DNA from: Lentzea sp. NEAU-D7
GTDB lineage: Bacteria > Actinomycetota > Actinomycetes > Mycobacteriales > Pseudonocardiaceae
Length of the DNA stretch: 64,000 nt
NCBI RefSeq assembly: GCF_026242055.1
Contig: NZ_JAPJDL010000001.1
Location: forward strand, 372,001 to 436,000
Reading direction: 5' to 3'
In this document: one piece after another, positions 43,648 through 51,998 of the stretch
Numbering within the stretch: the first letter of the stretch is position 1
Layout of the letters: each line of letters opens with the position of its first letter
Program-made: the position numbers and the translations under genes
The notes under the pieces: generated by a model
What the model saw: only the letters and a program-made list of their open reading frames with translations
Told to the model about the DNA's origin: nothing
The model's database searches: none

Positions 43648-44906
43648 GGGCACGGGTCGTCCAGGTCGTCGCGATCCTGGCCGGCGCGGCGTTCACGTTC
43701 CTCGCCGGGTGGAAGTACAGCGACGCGTCCAGCGCGTGGCAGGAGGCGATCAGGGTCGAGGTGGACCGGGCCGGTGTCCGTCAGGACGAGGTCAGGCGGG
43801 TCTACGCGAACGAGGGCCCGTTCGCCTTCCGCGTCGCCGCGCTGCAGATCCGCGCCGAGGCGCTGGCACCGCTGGAGGGCGTGAACCCGTCCGCCGCCGC
43901 GGAGCGGACGATCGCCGAGAACGCCGCCTTCTCCTTGCGGCAGGCCTCCGGCCCCACGACGCTGCTCGGCCAGCGGCGCTACGACCTGCCCGGTGGCGGC
44001 TCGGACCTCGTCCACCGGCTCGCCGACGTCGCCGCGCAGCGCGCGAAGCCCTTGCCCGACCCCGAGGTCTCCGACCGGAGGGGCGATGACTTCGCCCGGT
44101 TCGCGCGGTGGATCTCCGTGATCACGGTGCTCGTGACCGGCTTGGCCGTGGCCGGCGCCTCCCTGCGCGGATCCGCCCGGAGCCAGGAGGTCGAGCTCTT
44201 CGCTCAGCCGGGCGCGGCGGACGAGCCGGAGCGGCGGTTCGCGTACCTGGCGCTCGCCGTCTGGGCCGCGGGCATCCTCTTCCCGCTGGTGCAGCTCACC
44301 TTCAGCTCGCAGGAGCAGCGGCTCCAGGCCGAGGCGGCCAGGTATGCCGTTCAGGCCAGGAGTGCCGAGAGCATCAGCACGACCCGCACGGAGTTCGTGA
44401 ACACCGCCCGCCAGATCGCCCGGGAAGGCGACGTGGCCGCGACCGGCAGAGAGATCGACGCCGCCTACGCGGACGCACGAACCGCGGCCGCAGCCCGCGA
44501 ACTGGCACGCGCGGAGGAGGGCGCCGCCGCCCGGAGTGACGGGGTGGCCGTCGCGATGGCACGGGCACCCGCACCGGCGGACGGGATCGAGGCCGGCCTG
44601 GCCGCAGCGCTCGTCTCCGGGCAACGGGACTGGGACTCCCTGGCACAGCAGTCGGCGCGGGCGACGAAGGACGCGGACGTGGCCGGGATCGTGTCGAACA
44701 CCATGCTCGGCGTCATCGGTCTCGTGGTGCTGGCGGAGGCCCGCGTGGAGGTGACCGCCGCGGGACGCAGGCGCGCTCAGACCGAACGACCCGACCAGCG
44801 AACCGCACGTCCCCGCAGCGATCGCACGATCGGCCTGGTCTGCCTCGCGCTGGTGCTCGCGGTGGTGCTGCGGCTGGTCAGCCGCCGAAGCGCCGGCCGG
44901 GAGTAG
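43644..44906 (+). CDS. Multi-pass membrane protein of unknown function
   Basis: A 420-aa protein starting at GTG 43644. Hydrophobic segments lie near residues 4-22, 152-172 (VITVLVTGLAVAGASL), 200-220 (YLALAVWAAGILFPLVQLTF), 350-365 and at the C terminus (LVCLALVLAVVLRLV). Between the third and fourth there is a long Ala/Glu/Arg-rich helical region that may be a coiled coil. No enzyme motif is seen. It is translationally coupled to the secreted protein before it. Confidence 0.7.
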   Translation: MRARVVQVVAILAGAAFTFLAGWKYSDASSAWQEAIRVEVDRAGVRQDEVRRVYANEGPFAFRVAALQIRAEALAPLEGVNPSAAAERTIAENAAFSLRQASGPTTLLGQRRYDLPGGGSDLVHRLADVAAQRAKPLPDPEVSDRRGDDFARFARWISVITVLVTGLAVAGASLRGSARSQEVELFAQPGAADEPERRFAYLALAVWAAGILFPLVQLTFSSQEQRLQAEAARYAVQARSAESISTTRTEFVNTARQIAREGDVAATGREIDAAYADARTAAAARELARAEEGAAARSDGVAVAMARAPAPADGIEAGLAAALVSGQRDWDSLAQQSARATKDADVAGIVSNTMLGVIGLVVLAEARVEVTAAGRRRAQTERPDQRTARPRSDRTIGLVCLALVLAVVLRLVSRRSAGRE

Positions 44907-44954
44907 TCCGCAGCGCCAGGTGCGGGACGCCGCGGCCGTGGGCAGAATGCGGTG

Positions 44955-45338
44955 ATGCGGATCAAATTCCAGGTCGTCGCCTTCGACGCCGCCGACATCG
45001 CCGAGGAGAGCCGTTTCTGGGCGGGTGTGCTCGGCGGGGAGGTGCAGGAGGACGACGACTGGCACATGGTGGTCGTCGACGGCGTGCCGCGGGTCGGTGT
45101 GCAGCTCGCACCCGACCACGCACCGCCGCAGTGGCCGGACGGCCCGACCAAGCAGCAGGTCCACCTCGACCTGTGGGTCGAGGACTTCGCCGAGGCGCAC
45201 GAACAGGTCATGGCCCTGGGCGCCAGGGTGCTGAAGCCGGCGATCGGGAACACCACCGGGGACGACTTCCAGGTGTACGCCGATCCCGCCGGTCACCCCT
45301 TCTGCCTGTGCTGGCTGGTGGCCGAGCAGCGCAAGTGA
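44955..45338 (+). CDS. Glyoxalase/VOC superfamily protein
   Basis: A 127-aa protein with two beta-alpha-beta-beta-beta units typical of VOC proteins: FQVVAFDAADIAEESRFWAGVLGG at the start, HLDLWVEDFAEAHEQVMALGARVL in the middle and FQVYADPAGHPFCLCW at the end. This glyoxalase-like subgroup is common in actinomycetes, with unknown substrate. The start is ATG 44955, or GTG 44952. Single gene. Confidence 0.85.
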   Translation: MRIKFQVVAFDAADIAEESRFWAGVLGGEVQEDDDWHMVVVDGVPRVGVQLAPDHAPPQWPDGPTKQQVHLDLWVEDFAEAHEQVMALGARVLKPAIGNTTGDDFQVYADPAGHPFCLCWLVAEQRK

Positions 45339-45464
45339 CCTGGTGGCCGCAAGTCGTTGCGGCAGAAGGAGCAACTTCCCGCAGCTGACATCCCCGGCGC
45401 TTCCCGGCGCGTCTCCACACATGAGAGGCCGCGACGAGCGGCCTGTGGACACTGGGGTTCTCAC

Positions 45465-46904
45465 TTGCGTGCTTTGATCATCGGTGCCGCGGTCGTGCTG
45501 ACCGCGGCACTGGCGCCCGGTGCCGCCCACGCGGCACCTCCGTCCAACGACGACTTCGCCGGCGCCACCGTTGTCACCTCACTCCCGTTCTCGTCCACTG
45601 TGGACACACGGGAGGGCACCGCCGCGGCGGACGACCCTTCCACCTGCTGGTGGAGCACCAGCAGCGTCTGGTTCCGCTACACGGCACCATCCGACGGTTT
45701 CGTCCGGATGACGACGGACCGGCCGGACGACCAGAAGCCGGCCGTCTCCGCCTACACGGGTGAGCGCGGCGCGCTGACCTGGACGCCGGGGGCCTGCCAG
45801 TTCCCGCACGGCGGCGGCTCGAACACGTTCGCGGTGACCGCCGGCACCACCTACCACTTCCTGGCCCAGGACACGAGGTTCGCCGGGCCTGTGACGTTCG
45901 GGCTCGAGCTCGTGCCTCGGGCGGCCCACGACGACCTCGCGTCCGCCGCCGACATCCGGCTGGACACCGGCGTCACCGGTGACACCGGGCCGGCCACGAT
46001 CGAGGCCGGCGAGACCAGGCCGAGTTGCGACCTGCATTCCAGCCGTTCGCTGTGGTTCCGCTACACGGCCGATCGCGCGCTCTTCGTTTCGGCGCAGGTC
46101 AGCGACAGCCGGAGCCACGCGGGTGTCGCCGTGTTCCGCGGCAGCGCTCTGGCCGAGGTCGACTGCCGGCCGAGCGCGCACAACCCGGCGATCTTCGCCG
46201 CGACGCCCGGTGAGACGTACTACGTCCGGGTCGCCGACGACGTGTACGGCGCGGGGCCACTGACGTTGCGGCTGGCCGAGGCGCCGCAGATCAAGCCCAC
46301 CGCCTGGTGGGTGTCACCGCGGCAGCCCGGTGTCTTCGACGACGTCCGGTTCAGCATCGATCCGGGTGATCCCGCGGGACGCTGGCTCGCGGGCGGCGAG
46401 GTGCGGTTCGGGGACGGCGCGTCCGCCGCGATCCCGGCGGTGCCCGGCACGGCGGAGGTCTCGCACCGGTACGCCGCCGACGGCGAGTACGAGGTCACGA
46501 TCACCGGTCACACGGCGGACGGCCGTTCCGGCTCTTCCACGCAGACGCTGAAGGTCGAGACGCACGACGTGACCGTGTCGAACGTCGTCGCGCCCGCGAC
46601 CGCGACGGCCGGTGAGACCGGACGGGTCGAGGTGTCGGTGACCAGCACCCGCTACGCCGAGGGCATCGTCGTCGATCTGCTCCGCCGCAGGCCGGACGGC
46701 TACCACGACGTCGTCGGCACGGTGCGCGGGCAGGTGGCGAAGGACGGCACGGTGGTGTTGCCGTTCTCGTACACCTACTCCGCGCAGGACGCGGCGCTCG
46801 GCAAGGTGACGTTGAAGGCGCGGGTCCGCCTCGACGGCCGTGACGACAACAACCCGGGCGACAACGAGCGCCAGGCCGAAACGACCGTCGTGGCGGCGAG
46901 GTAG
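45465..46904 (+). CDS. Secreted PKD-domain protein
   Basis: An exported protein of about 479 aa. The N terminus reads RALIIGAAVVLTAALAPGAAHA, a clear signal peptide if translation starts at TTG 45465; an ATG at 45357 in frame would put 36 polar residues before it. Two related beta-sandwich repeats follow (VWFRYTAPSDGFVRMTTD and LWFRYTADRALFVSAQV), then a PKD domain (FGDGAS..., VSHRYAADGEYEVTITGH) and a C-terminal Ig-like/CARDB-type domain. It is probably an extracellular adhesin or binding protein. The convergent kinase gene is separated by a strong hairpin. Confidence 0.78.
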   Translation: MRALIIGAAVVLTAALAPGAAHAAPPSNDDFAGATVVTSLPFSSTVDTREGTAAADDPSTCWWSTSSVWFRYTAPSDGFVRMTTDRPDDQKPAVSAYTGERGALTWTPGACQFPHGGGSNTFAVTAGTTYHFLAQDTRFAGPVTFGLELVPRAAHDDLASAADIRLDTGVTGDTGPATIEAGETRPSCDLHSSRSLWFRYTADRALFVSAQVSDSRSHAGVAVFRGSALAEVDCRPSAHNPAIFAATPGETYYVRVADDVYGAGPLTLRLAEAPQIKPTAWWVSPRQPGVFDDVRFSIDPGDPAGRWLAGGEVRFGDGASAAIPAVPGTAEVSHRYAADGEYEVTITGHTADGRSGSSTQTLKVETHDVTVSNVVAPATATAGETGRVEVSVTSTRYAEGIVVDLLRRRPDGYHDVVGTVRGQVAKDGTVVLPFSYTYSAQDAALGKVTLKARVRLDGRDDNNPGDNERQAETTVVAAR

Positions 46905-46909
46905 GTCCG

Positions 46910-46950
46910 CCGGGCCGGGCGGCGTCCTCTGAGGACGTTGCCCGGCCCGG
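46910..46950. terminator. Strong bidirectional hairpin between convergent genes
   Basis: An 11-bp perfect outer stem (CCGGGCCGGGC at 46910-46920 with GCCCGGCCCGG at 46940-46950) continues into 8 more pairs, two of them G-T, closed by a 3-nt loop. It starts 5 bp after the stop of the PKD gene and ends 8 bp before the stop of the kinase gene. There is no U tract on either side, as is usual for GC-rich actinomycete hairpins. Confidence 0.7.
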
Positions 46951-46958
46951 TCGGCCGG

Positions 46959-48137
46959 TCAGAAGCCGCAGCCCTCCGGCGACCAGTCCCGGGAGCTCCC
47001 GCCGGTCCCGTCGGCCCGGACGACCCGCACCTCGACGCACAGCGTGCCCGACGCGGTCAGCTCGACCGACGGCTCGCTGACGGTGCCCGTCTTGAGCTCG
47101 TCGTTGGTGCGCCACACGAACTCGTCCCCGGGCTGCGGTGACGGGTAGGTCCACGAGAAGCGGAGCGTCTGCGGGTTCACGCGGGTCGCCGTGACCACGA
47201 CCTGGCCCGCCGAACCGCCCTCGGCCGCGCTCTCGGGCTGCGCTCCGGCTGGCAGTTGCAGGGAACCCTTGTCCTGCAGGAGAAGAGCGCTGGTGATGCC
47301 GACCAAGGCGACGGCCCCGGCCACTCCGGCGTACAGCGGCCAGCGGGTCTTCCGGCGCGCGGGCGGTTCGGCGGGGACCACGACCGCCTCCAGCGCGGCG
47401 GTCGGAGCCGACTCGTCGTGGATCTGCCGCAGCCGCTCGGCGAACTCGCCCGCCGACGCCGGTCGTGCGGCGGGATCGGCGGACATCGCCTGGCGCAGCA
47501 GCACTTCCAGCGATGCCGGCGCCCTGCCCGACGGCGGTGCGGCGCTGAGCAGGATGCGCTGCGCGATCGCCACCCGGGAGTTGTCGCCGCGCGGCACCAC
47601 GAACGGCGAGTGGCCCGCGAGCAGGTGCCAGAGCGTCGCGCCGAGAGAGAAGACGTCCGAACGGATGCTGTGCGCACCGCTGCTGAGCACCTCGGGCGCC
47701 GTCCACAGCAGGTGGTCTCCGCCGGTGGTGCCGAAGTCGGTCAGGTACACCTGCCCGTGCTCGTCGCGCAGCACGTTGGCGGGCTTCACGTCGCGGTGCA
47801 GGACACCCGCCTGGTGCGCGGCGTGCAGGGCGTCCGCGACGCTGACACCGATCTCCAGGACCCGTGCGAACGGCAGCGGTGCCGCGGCGGCGAGATCACC
47901 GTCCGGGAAGTACCTCATCACCACGTACGGCAGGCCGGCGCGGGTCCGTCCGGCGCGATCGACGCTCGCGATACCGGGGTGCCGCAGACCGGCCACCGTC
48001 CTGATCTCGTCGACCCGCGGCGGGTCGACGAGCAGCTTCACCGCGATCTCACCGTCCGCGGCGCGGTACAGATGAACGGTCCTGCCTAGCGGTCGGGCGT
48101 ACCGGAAGCCGGGGATCTCCGGTAACTCCTCTGTCAT
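46959..48137 (-). CDS. Membrane Ser/Thr protein kinase with degenerate glycine loop
   Basis: A 392-aa protein. Residues 1-245 form a Hanks-type kinase domain: AVKLL (ATP-anchoring Lys), HRDVKPANV (catalytic loop), TDFGTTGG (metal-binding DFG), APEV and SDVFSLGATLW. The N-terminal nucleotide loop is LGRTVHLYRA, lacking the usual GxGxxG pattern. A transmembrane helix near residue 275 (LYAGVAGAVALVGITSALLL) leads to an extracellular fibronectin-III-like domain ending in GCGF. The start is ATG 48137. It probably senses an envelope signal. The loop deviation may affect ATP affinity, but the catalytic residues are intact. Confidence 0.88.
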   Translation of the reverse strand: MTEELPEIPGFRYARPLGRTVHLYRAADGEIAVKLLVDPPRVDEIRTVAGLRHPGIASVDRAGRTRAGLPYVVMRYFPDGDLAAAAPLPFARVLEIGVSVADALHAAHQAGVLHRDVKPANVLRDEHGQVYLTDFGTTGGDHLLWTAPEVLSSGAHSIRSDVFSLGATLWHLLAGHSPFVVPRGDNSRVAIAQRILLSAAPPSGRAPASLEVLLRQAMSADPAARPASAGEFAERLRQIHDESAPTAALEAVVVPAEPPARRKTRWPLYAGVAGAVALVGITSALLLQDKGSLQLPAGAQPESAAEGGSAGQVVVTATRVNPQTLRFSWTYPSPQPGDEFVWRTNDELKTGTVSEPSVELTASGTLCVEVRVVRADGTGGSSRDWSPEGCGF

Positions 48138-48210
48138 TCGCCACCTCTTGGCCGGCGGCGCCGGTCGGGTGGCCCCGCCCACCCGACCGCGCCGGACACT
48201 CTGCAAGGGT

Positions 48211-48222
48211 TGGAATATTCCA
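48211..48222. promoter_or_regulatory. Palindrome TGGAATATTCCA upstream of the kinase gene
   Basis: A perfect 12-bp palindrome lies 74 bp upstream of the kinase start codon and is strikingly A+T-rich for this genome. It is a candidate regulator site; no regulator can be named. Confidence 0.35.
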
Positions 48223-48285
48223 CTCCTGGCCAGACTGTCAACCGTCAAACCACCAGCTGAGACGCGGCGGGACCCCGGCGAGCGA

Positions 48286-48310
48286 ACGGGCGCCCGGTCC
48301 GGGCGCCCGT
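48286..48310 (-). terminator. Terminator of the eamA-cysE-cysK-cupin operon
   Basis: An 11-bp perfect stem (ACGGGCGCCCG with CGGGCGCCCGT) with a 3-nt loop begins 8 nt beyond the cupin stop codon on the minus strand. Its position and stability fit a hairpin terminator; no U tract. Confidence 0.65.
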
Positions 48311-48318
48311 CACCCACC

Positions 48319-48813
48319 TCAGTGCCGGCCCCAGTTGGGGACGTCGTAGCCGTTCATCGTCACCTCGAACTGGTCGTACTTCGCCATGAGGTTCAGCAGT
48401 TCGTCCTCGGAGGGCTTGTTGCCGTCGGCGTACATCTCGGCGAGTCCCCTGAAGTACTCCTCGCGGTTGAGCGCGGGGGTGAAGATGATCAGCATCGTCG
48501 CCTGGTCCTCGTACGGGTTGTGGAACCCGTGCGAGACGCCCATCGGCACGTTGACGTAGGTGCCGGGCGGCGCGGCGAACGACTTGCCGTCGAGGTGCAG
48601 CTCGACCATGCCGTGCAGGACGTAGAACGCCTCGAGCTGTTCGTTGTGGACGTGCGGCGAGGCGCCGGGCGCTCCGGGGGCCATCCGGTGCTCGTACAGA
48701 CCGAGCCTGCCGTCCGTCTCACTGCCCCTGGCCTTGAAGGTCGTGTGGGTGGTCGTGCCGATCTGCACCGACTCGCCTTCGCCGGGAAGCAGGATGTTGG
48801 AGACTTGCGTCAT
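48319..48813 (-). CDS. Cupin-domain protein
   Basis: A 164-aa single-cupin protein. Cupin motif 1 is SPHVHNEQLEAFYVLHG (two His and Glu for metal), and motif 2 is PMGVSHGFHN, with the third His. So a metal-binding site is present. The C-terminal 45 residues form helices (REEYFRGLAEMYADG). It is the last gene of an operon with cysteine-synthase-like and serine-acetyltransferase genes, 6 bp after cysK. It could be a dioxygenase or isomerase acting on the operon's product, but the substrate is unknown. Confidence 0.8.
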   Translation of the reverse strand: MTQVSNILLPGEGESVQIGTTTHTTFKARGSETDGRLGLYEHRMAPGAPGASPHVHNEQLEAFYVLHGMVELHLDGKSFAAPPGTYVNVPMGVSHGFHNPYEDQATMLIIFTPALNREEYFRGLAEMYADGNKPSEDELLNLMAKYDQFEVTMNGYDVPNWGRH

Positions 48814-48819
48814 GTCTGT

Positions 48820-49791
48820 TCACTCCTCGTTGCTGGCGATGTCGTCCTGGTTGAACCACGAGAGGTAACGCTCGCCCGTGTCCGGGAACACGGTGATCAA
48901 GTTCTTGCCCGCGTGCTCGGGCCGTGCCGCCAGCACCCGGCAGGCGTGCGCCGCCGCGCCGGAGGAGACGCCGACCAGAAGTCCCGCCGTCCTGGCCAGT
49001 TCCCGCGCCGTGGCGTAAGCGTCCTCATTGGACACCGCCACGACCTCGTCGATCAGGTCGACGTCGGTCGTCGCCGCGACGAAACCGCCGTTGAGGCCGG
49101 GGATGCGGTGCAGGCCGCCCCATCCCCGGCTGAGCACCGGTGATCCCTCGGGCTCCACGGCGACCACGCGGATCGCGGGGTTGCGCTCCTTCAGGTACTT
49201 CGCGGTGCCGCTGAGCGTTCCGCCGGTACCCACACCGCAGACGAAGACGTCCACCTCGCCGTCGGTGTCGTTCCAGATCTCCGGGCCGGTGGTGGCGTGG
49301 TGCGCGGCCACGTTGTCGGGGTTCTCGTGCTGGCAGGCGAACCACGACCCCGGCCGTTCGCGGTAGATCTCCTCGGCCTTGGCGATGGCCGCGACGTATC
49401 CCTCCTGGTACGGCGTCAGCACGATCTCCGCGCCGAACGCCCGCAGCAGCTGGATGCGCTCGCTGGTCGCGCTGTCCGGCAGCACGATCACACACCGGTA
49501 GCCCCGCGCGGCGGCGATCGCCGCCATGGAGATGCCGGTGTTGCCGGACGTCGCCTCGACGATCGTGCCCGAGCCCCTGGTGAGCTGCCCGCGCTCCTCC
49601 GCACCGTTGATCATGTAGAGCGCGGCGCGGTCCTTCACGCTGGACAGCGGGTTGGCCATCTCCAGCTTGGCGTAGAGGTTCGCGGTCGTCACACCGAGGT
49701 CGAGCTTCACGGTGGGCGTGCCGCCGATGAGGTCCACGAGCGACTCGGCGGGTGGTCGTTTGGTGAGCGGCTGACTGAGCCGGACGTTCAC
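48820..49791 (-). CDS. cysK: Cysteine synthase / O-acetylserine sulfhydrylase-like enzyme
   Basis: A 323-aa fold-type II PLP enzyme. The PLP lysine is in NPLSSVKDRAAL, the substrate loop is ATSGNTGISMA, the phosphate loop is GVGTGGTLSG, and SSGAA lies near the C terminus. It condenses O-acetylserine with sulfide or another nucleophile. The start is GTG 49791 with GGAGAA upstream, 22 bp after cysE; the longer reading adds non-homologous residues. With cysE and an EamA exporter in one operon, it may make and export cysteine or a related beta-substituted alanine rather than serve basic metabolism. That part is inference. Confidence 0.9.
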   Translation of the reverse strand: MNVRLSQPLTKRPPAESLVDLIGGTPTVKLDLGVTTANLYAKLEMANPLSSVKDRAALYMINGAEERGQLTRGSGTIVEATSGNTGISMAAIAAARGYRCVIVLPDSATSERIQLLRAFGAEIVLTPYQEGYVAAIAKAEEIYRERPGSWFACQHENPDNVAAHHATTGPEIWNDTDGEVDVFVCGVGTGGTLSGTAKYLKERNPAIRVVAVEPEGSPVLSRGWGGLHRIPGLNGGFVAATTDVDLIDEVVAVSNEDAYATARELARTAGLLVGVSSGAAAHACRVLAARPEHAGKNLITVFPDTGERYLSWFNQDDIASNEE

Positions 49792-49813
49792 GAGTTCTCC
49801 GATCGGTTCGGTG

Positions 49814-50455
49814 TCACCAGCTGGGGAACACGGCCGCACCCTTGTGCTTCTGCCCCGCGACCACGACGGACTGGCGAGGCCTGGCCGCCTTCGCGACGCT
49901 GCGGCTCGACCTCAGGTTCGGGATGGAGAACGGCGCGAGGACCCGCGAGTCCGCCGGCACGTCCCGGATGACGAGCGCCTGGGCGCCCACCACGGAGTCG
50001 TGGCCAATGGTGACGGGGCCGAGGATCGTCGCGTTGGCCCCGACGACGACCCGGTCGCCGAGCTTCGGGTGCCGCCGCGAGCCCTCCGGCCGCTGGTTGT
50101 CGTGCCACCACCCGACCGCGCCGAGCGTCACCTGGTGGAAGATCGTGACGTCGTCCCCGATGACGACGGTCTCTCCGATCACCACGCCCGCGCCGTGGTC
50201 GATGAAGAAACCGCGGCCGATCGTCGCTCCGGGGTGGATCTCGATCCCCCCGGTCAGCAGTCTCGCGATGACCATGACCAGCCGGGCGCCGCGCCGATGT
50301 CCCCGCAGGTGCAACCAGTGCGACACGCGGTGGCCCCAGATCGCGATGACCGTCGGGTGCAGCAACGCCTCGCTGCGCGACAGGATCGACGGGTCGCGGT
50401 CCATGACCATGTCGAGGTCGGCGGTGATCACGCGGAGCAGCGCCCTCGCGTTCAC
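49814..50455 (-). CDS. cysE: Serine O-acetyltransferase
   Basis: A 213-aa protein with a short N-terminal helical domain and a left-handed beta-helix of hexapeptide repeats: IEIHPGATIGRGFFIDHGAGVVIGETVVIG, then VVVGANATILGPVTIG. The catalytic His/Asp region FIDHGAGVVIGE is conserved. It acetylates L-serine to O-acetylserine, the substrate of the next gene. The start GTG 50455 overlaps the exporter stop (GTGA). Confidence 0.92.
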   Translation of the reverse strand: MNARALLRVITADLDMVMDRDPSILSRSEALLHPTVIAIWGHRVSHWLHLRGHRRGARLVMVIARLLTGGIEIHPGATIGRGFFIDHGAGVVIGETVVIGDDVTIFHQVTLGAVGWWHDNQRPEGSRRHPKLGDRVVVGANATILGPVTIGHDSVVGAQALVIRDVPADSRVLAPFSIPNLRSSRSVAKAARPRQSVVVAGQKHKGAAVFPSW

Positions 50456-51360
50456 CGGACCGCCCCCGCGGTCTCCTTCTCCTTGCGGAGCTGGCCCATC
50501 CTGTTCTCCGCGTAGGCCACGCCGACGAGCACGACCAGGCCGCCGGCCAGGAGGTTCCACGTCACGTGTTCACCGAGGAACAGCACGCTGACGAGCACCG
50601 CGAACACCGGCACCACGTAGTTCACCGCGGATGCCGTAGTGGCGCCGACGTCGCCGATGAGGCGGAAGTAGAGCACGTACGCCAGACCGGTGCTGAACAG
50701 TCCGAGCAGCACGATGCTCAGCGTCACCGGGCCGGTGAAGTCGGGCGTCCGCCAGCCCAGGAACGGTGTGACGACCGCTTGCAGCACGGCCGCCGACACG
50801 AGCTGCGACGCGGCCAGCGACAACGGGGCCAGGCCGAGCGGTGAGAGGTACTTCCGCACGTACACGAAGCCGATCGCGTAGCTGACGGCCGCGCCGAAGC
50901 AGGCCAGGCGCCCGCTGAGCGAGCCCAGCGACTCGTGCCACGGGCCGATCAGCAGCACCACGCCGACGAAGCCCAGCGCCAGGCCGATGGCCTTGCGCGA
51001 GGTCGCCCGCTCGGTCGGCAGCGCGGCCGTGGCGAGTGCCAGCGTCAGCAGCGGGGTGGCGCCGATCAGGACGCCCGCGATGCCGGCGCCGGTGGTCTTC
51101 TCGCCGTAGGACAACAACAGGAACGGGATCACGTTGCCGAACAGGCCGGCGGCCGCGATGTGGCCCCAGACCTGGACGGACCTCGGGAGGGCGACCTTGC
51201 GGATGGCCGCGATCGAGAGGAGCACGGCCGCGCCCAGGATGAGTCTGCTCAGCACGAGCTGTCCCGGTGTCAGACCTTCGAGGGACACCTTGATGAACGT
51301 GAAGCTGCTTCCCCACAGCAGCGCCAGCAGCAGGAAGCGCGCGACGGATGCCTTGTCCAT
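50452..51360 (-). CDS. EamA/DMT-family transporter
   Basis: A 302-aa protein with ten hydrophobic helices in two EamA repeats: LLLALLWGSSFTFIKVSL at the start of repeat 1 and CFGAAVSYAIGFVYVRKYL in repeat 2. The family includes YdeD-type exporters of O-acetylserine and cysteine. Being first in an operon with cysE and cysK suggests export of this pathway's product. The start is ATG 51360. The gene is divergent from a SigE-type sigma factor. Confidence 0.88.
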   Translation of the reverse strand: MDKASVARFLLLALLWGSSFTFIKVSLEGLTPGQLVLSRLILGAAVLLSIAAIRKVALPRSVQVWGHIAAAGLFGNVIPFLLLSYGEKTTGAGIAGVLIGATPLLTLALATAALPTERATSRKAIGLALGFVGVVLLIGPWHESLGSLSGRLACFGAAVSYAIGFVYVRKYLSPLGLAPLSLAASQLVSAAVLQAVVTPFLGWRTPDFTGPVTLSIVLLGLFSTGLAYVLYFRLIGDVGATTASAVNYVVPVFAVLVSVLFLGEHVTWNLLAGGLVVLVGVAYAENRMGQLRKEKETAGAVR

Positions 51361-51500
51361 TGCTTCTCGATTCGGATCATCAGTCAGTAGTCGTTTGGAC
51401 ACTTCAGCAGAGGGGGCTCGGGGCGTGCTCGAGCGAGGCAACCGTTCGCGCCACCCGACTGGTAGTAGCAGTGACGGACACAGCGGAAGGGCCGTGACAG

Positions 51501-51998
51501 TTGCTGCACTCACCTGAGGGATTCGAGGAGTTCGTGGCGGTCGCGTCGCCACGGCTGCTGCGAACGGCTTTTCTGCTGACGCGGGACGCGGGCCACGCGG
51601 AGGACCTGCTGCAGACGGCGCTGGCCAAGGCGTGGCGCGCGTGGCATCGCGTGGACGGCGATCCCGAGCCCTACGTGCGGCGGATCATCGTGACCTCCCA
51701 CGCGACCTGGTGGAGGCGCCGGTGGAGAGGCGAGGAGTCGACAGGTGAGCTGCCGGAACGGGCGGGCGAGTCGCCGCAGGACGCGGTCGGCGAGCGCGAG
51801 TGGCTCTGGCAGGCGCTGGGCCGGCTGCCGCGCAGGCAACGCGCCGTGCTGGTGCTGCGGTTCTACGAGGACCTCAGCGAGGCGCAGGTGGCCGGGCTGC
51901 TCGGCTGTTCCGTCGGCACGGTCAAGAGCCAGGCGAGCAAGGCGCTCGCGAAGCTGCGGCTCGACGACACGATCACGTTCGAAGGTGTGTGGCGATGA
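51501..51998 (+). CDS. SigE-family ECF RNA polymerase sigma factor
   Basis: A 165-aa sigma-70 protein of the actinobacterial SigE/SigM group: region 2 FVAVASPRLLRTAFLLTRDAGHAEDLLQTALAKAW and region 4 LGRLPRRQRAVLVLRFYEDLSEAQVAGLLGCSVGTVKSQASKAL. The start is TTG 51501 with GGAAGGG upstream. In the 140-bp promoter region GGCAACC (51437) and CGACT (51456) could be an ECF-type promoter for autoregulation, but their spacing is short, so I give it little weight. The stop overlaps the next gene (ATGA), which encodes its probable membrane partner. Confidence 0.9.
   Translation: MLHSPEGFEEFVAVASPRLLRTAFLLTRDAGHAEDLLQTALAKAWRAWHRVDGDPEPYVRRIIVTSHATWWRRRWRGEESTGELPERAGESPQDAVGEREWLWQALGRLPRRQRAVLVLRFYEDLSEAQVAGLLGCSVGTVKSQASKALAKLRLDDTITFEGVWR

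Noticed and set aside
51437..51460. ECF-type promoter before the sigma factor gene
   Set aside because: GGCAACC and CGACT are only 12 bp apart, shorter than the usual 16-17 bp, so it is not listed as a feature.
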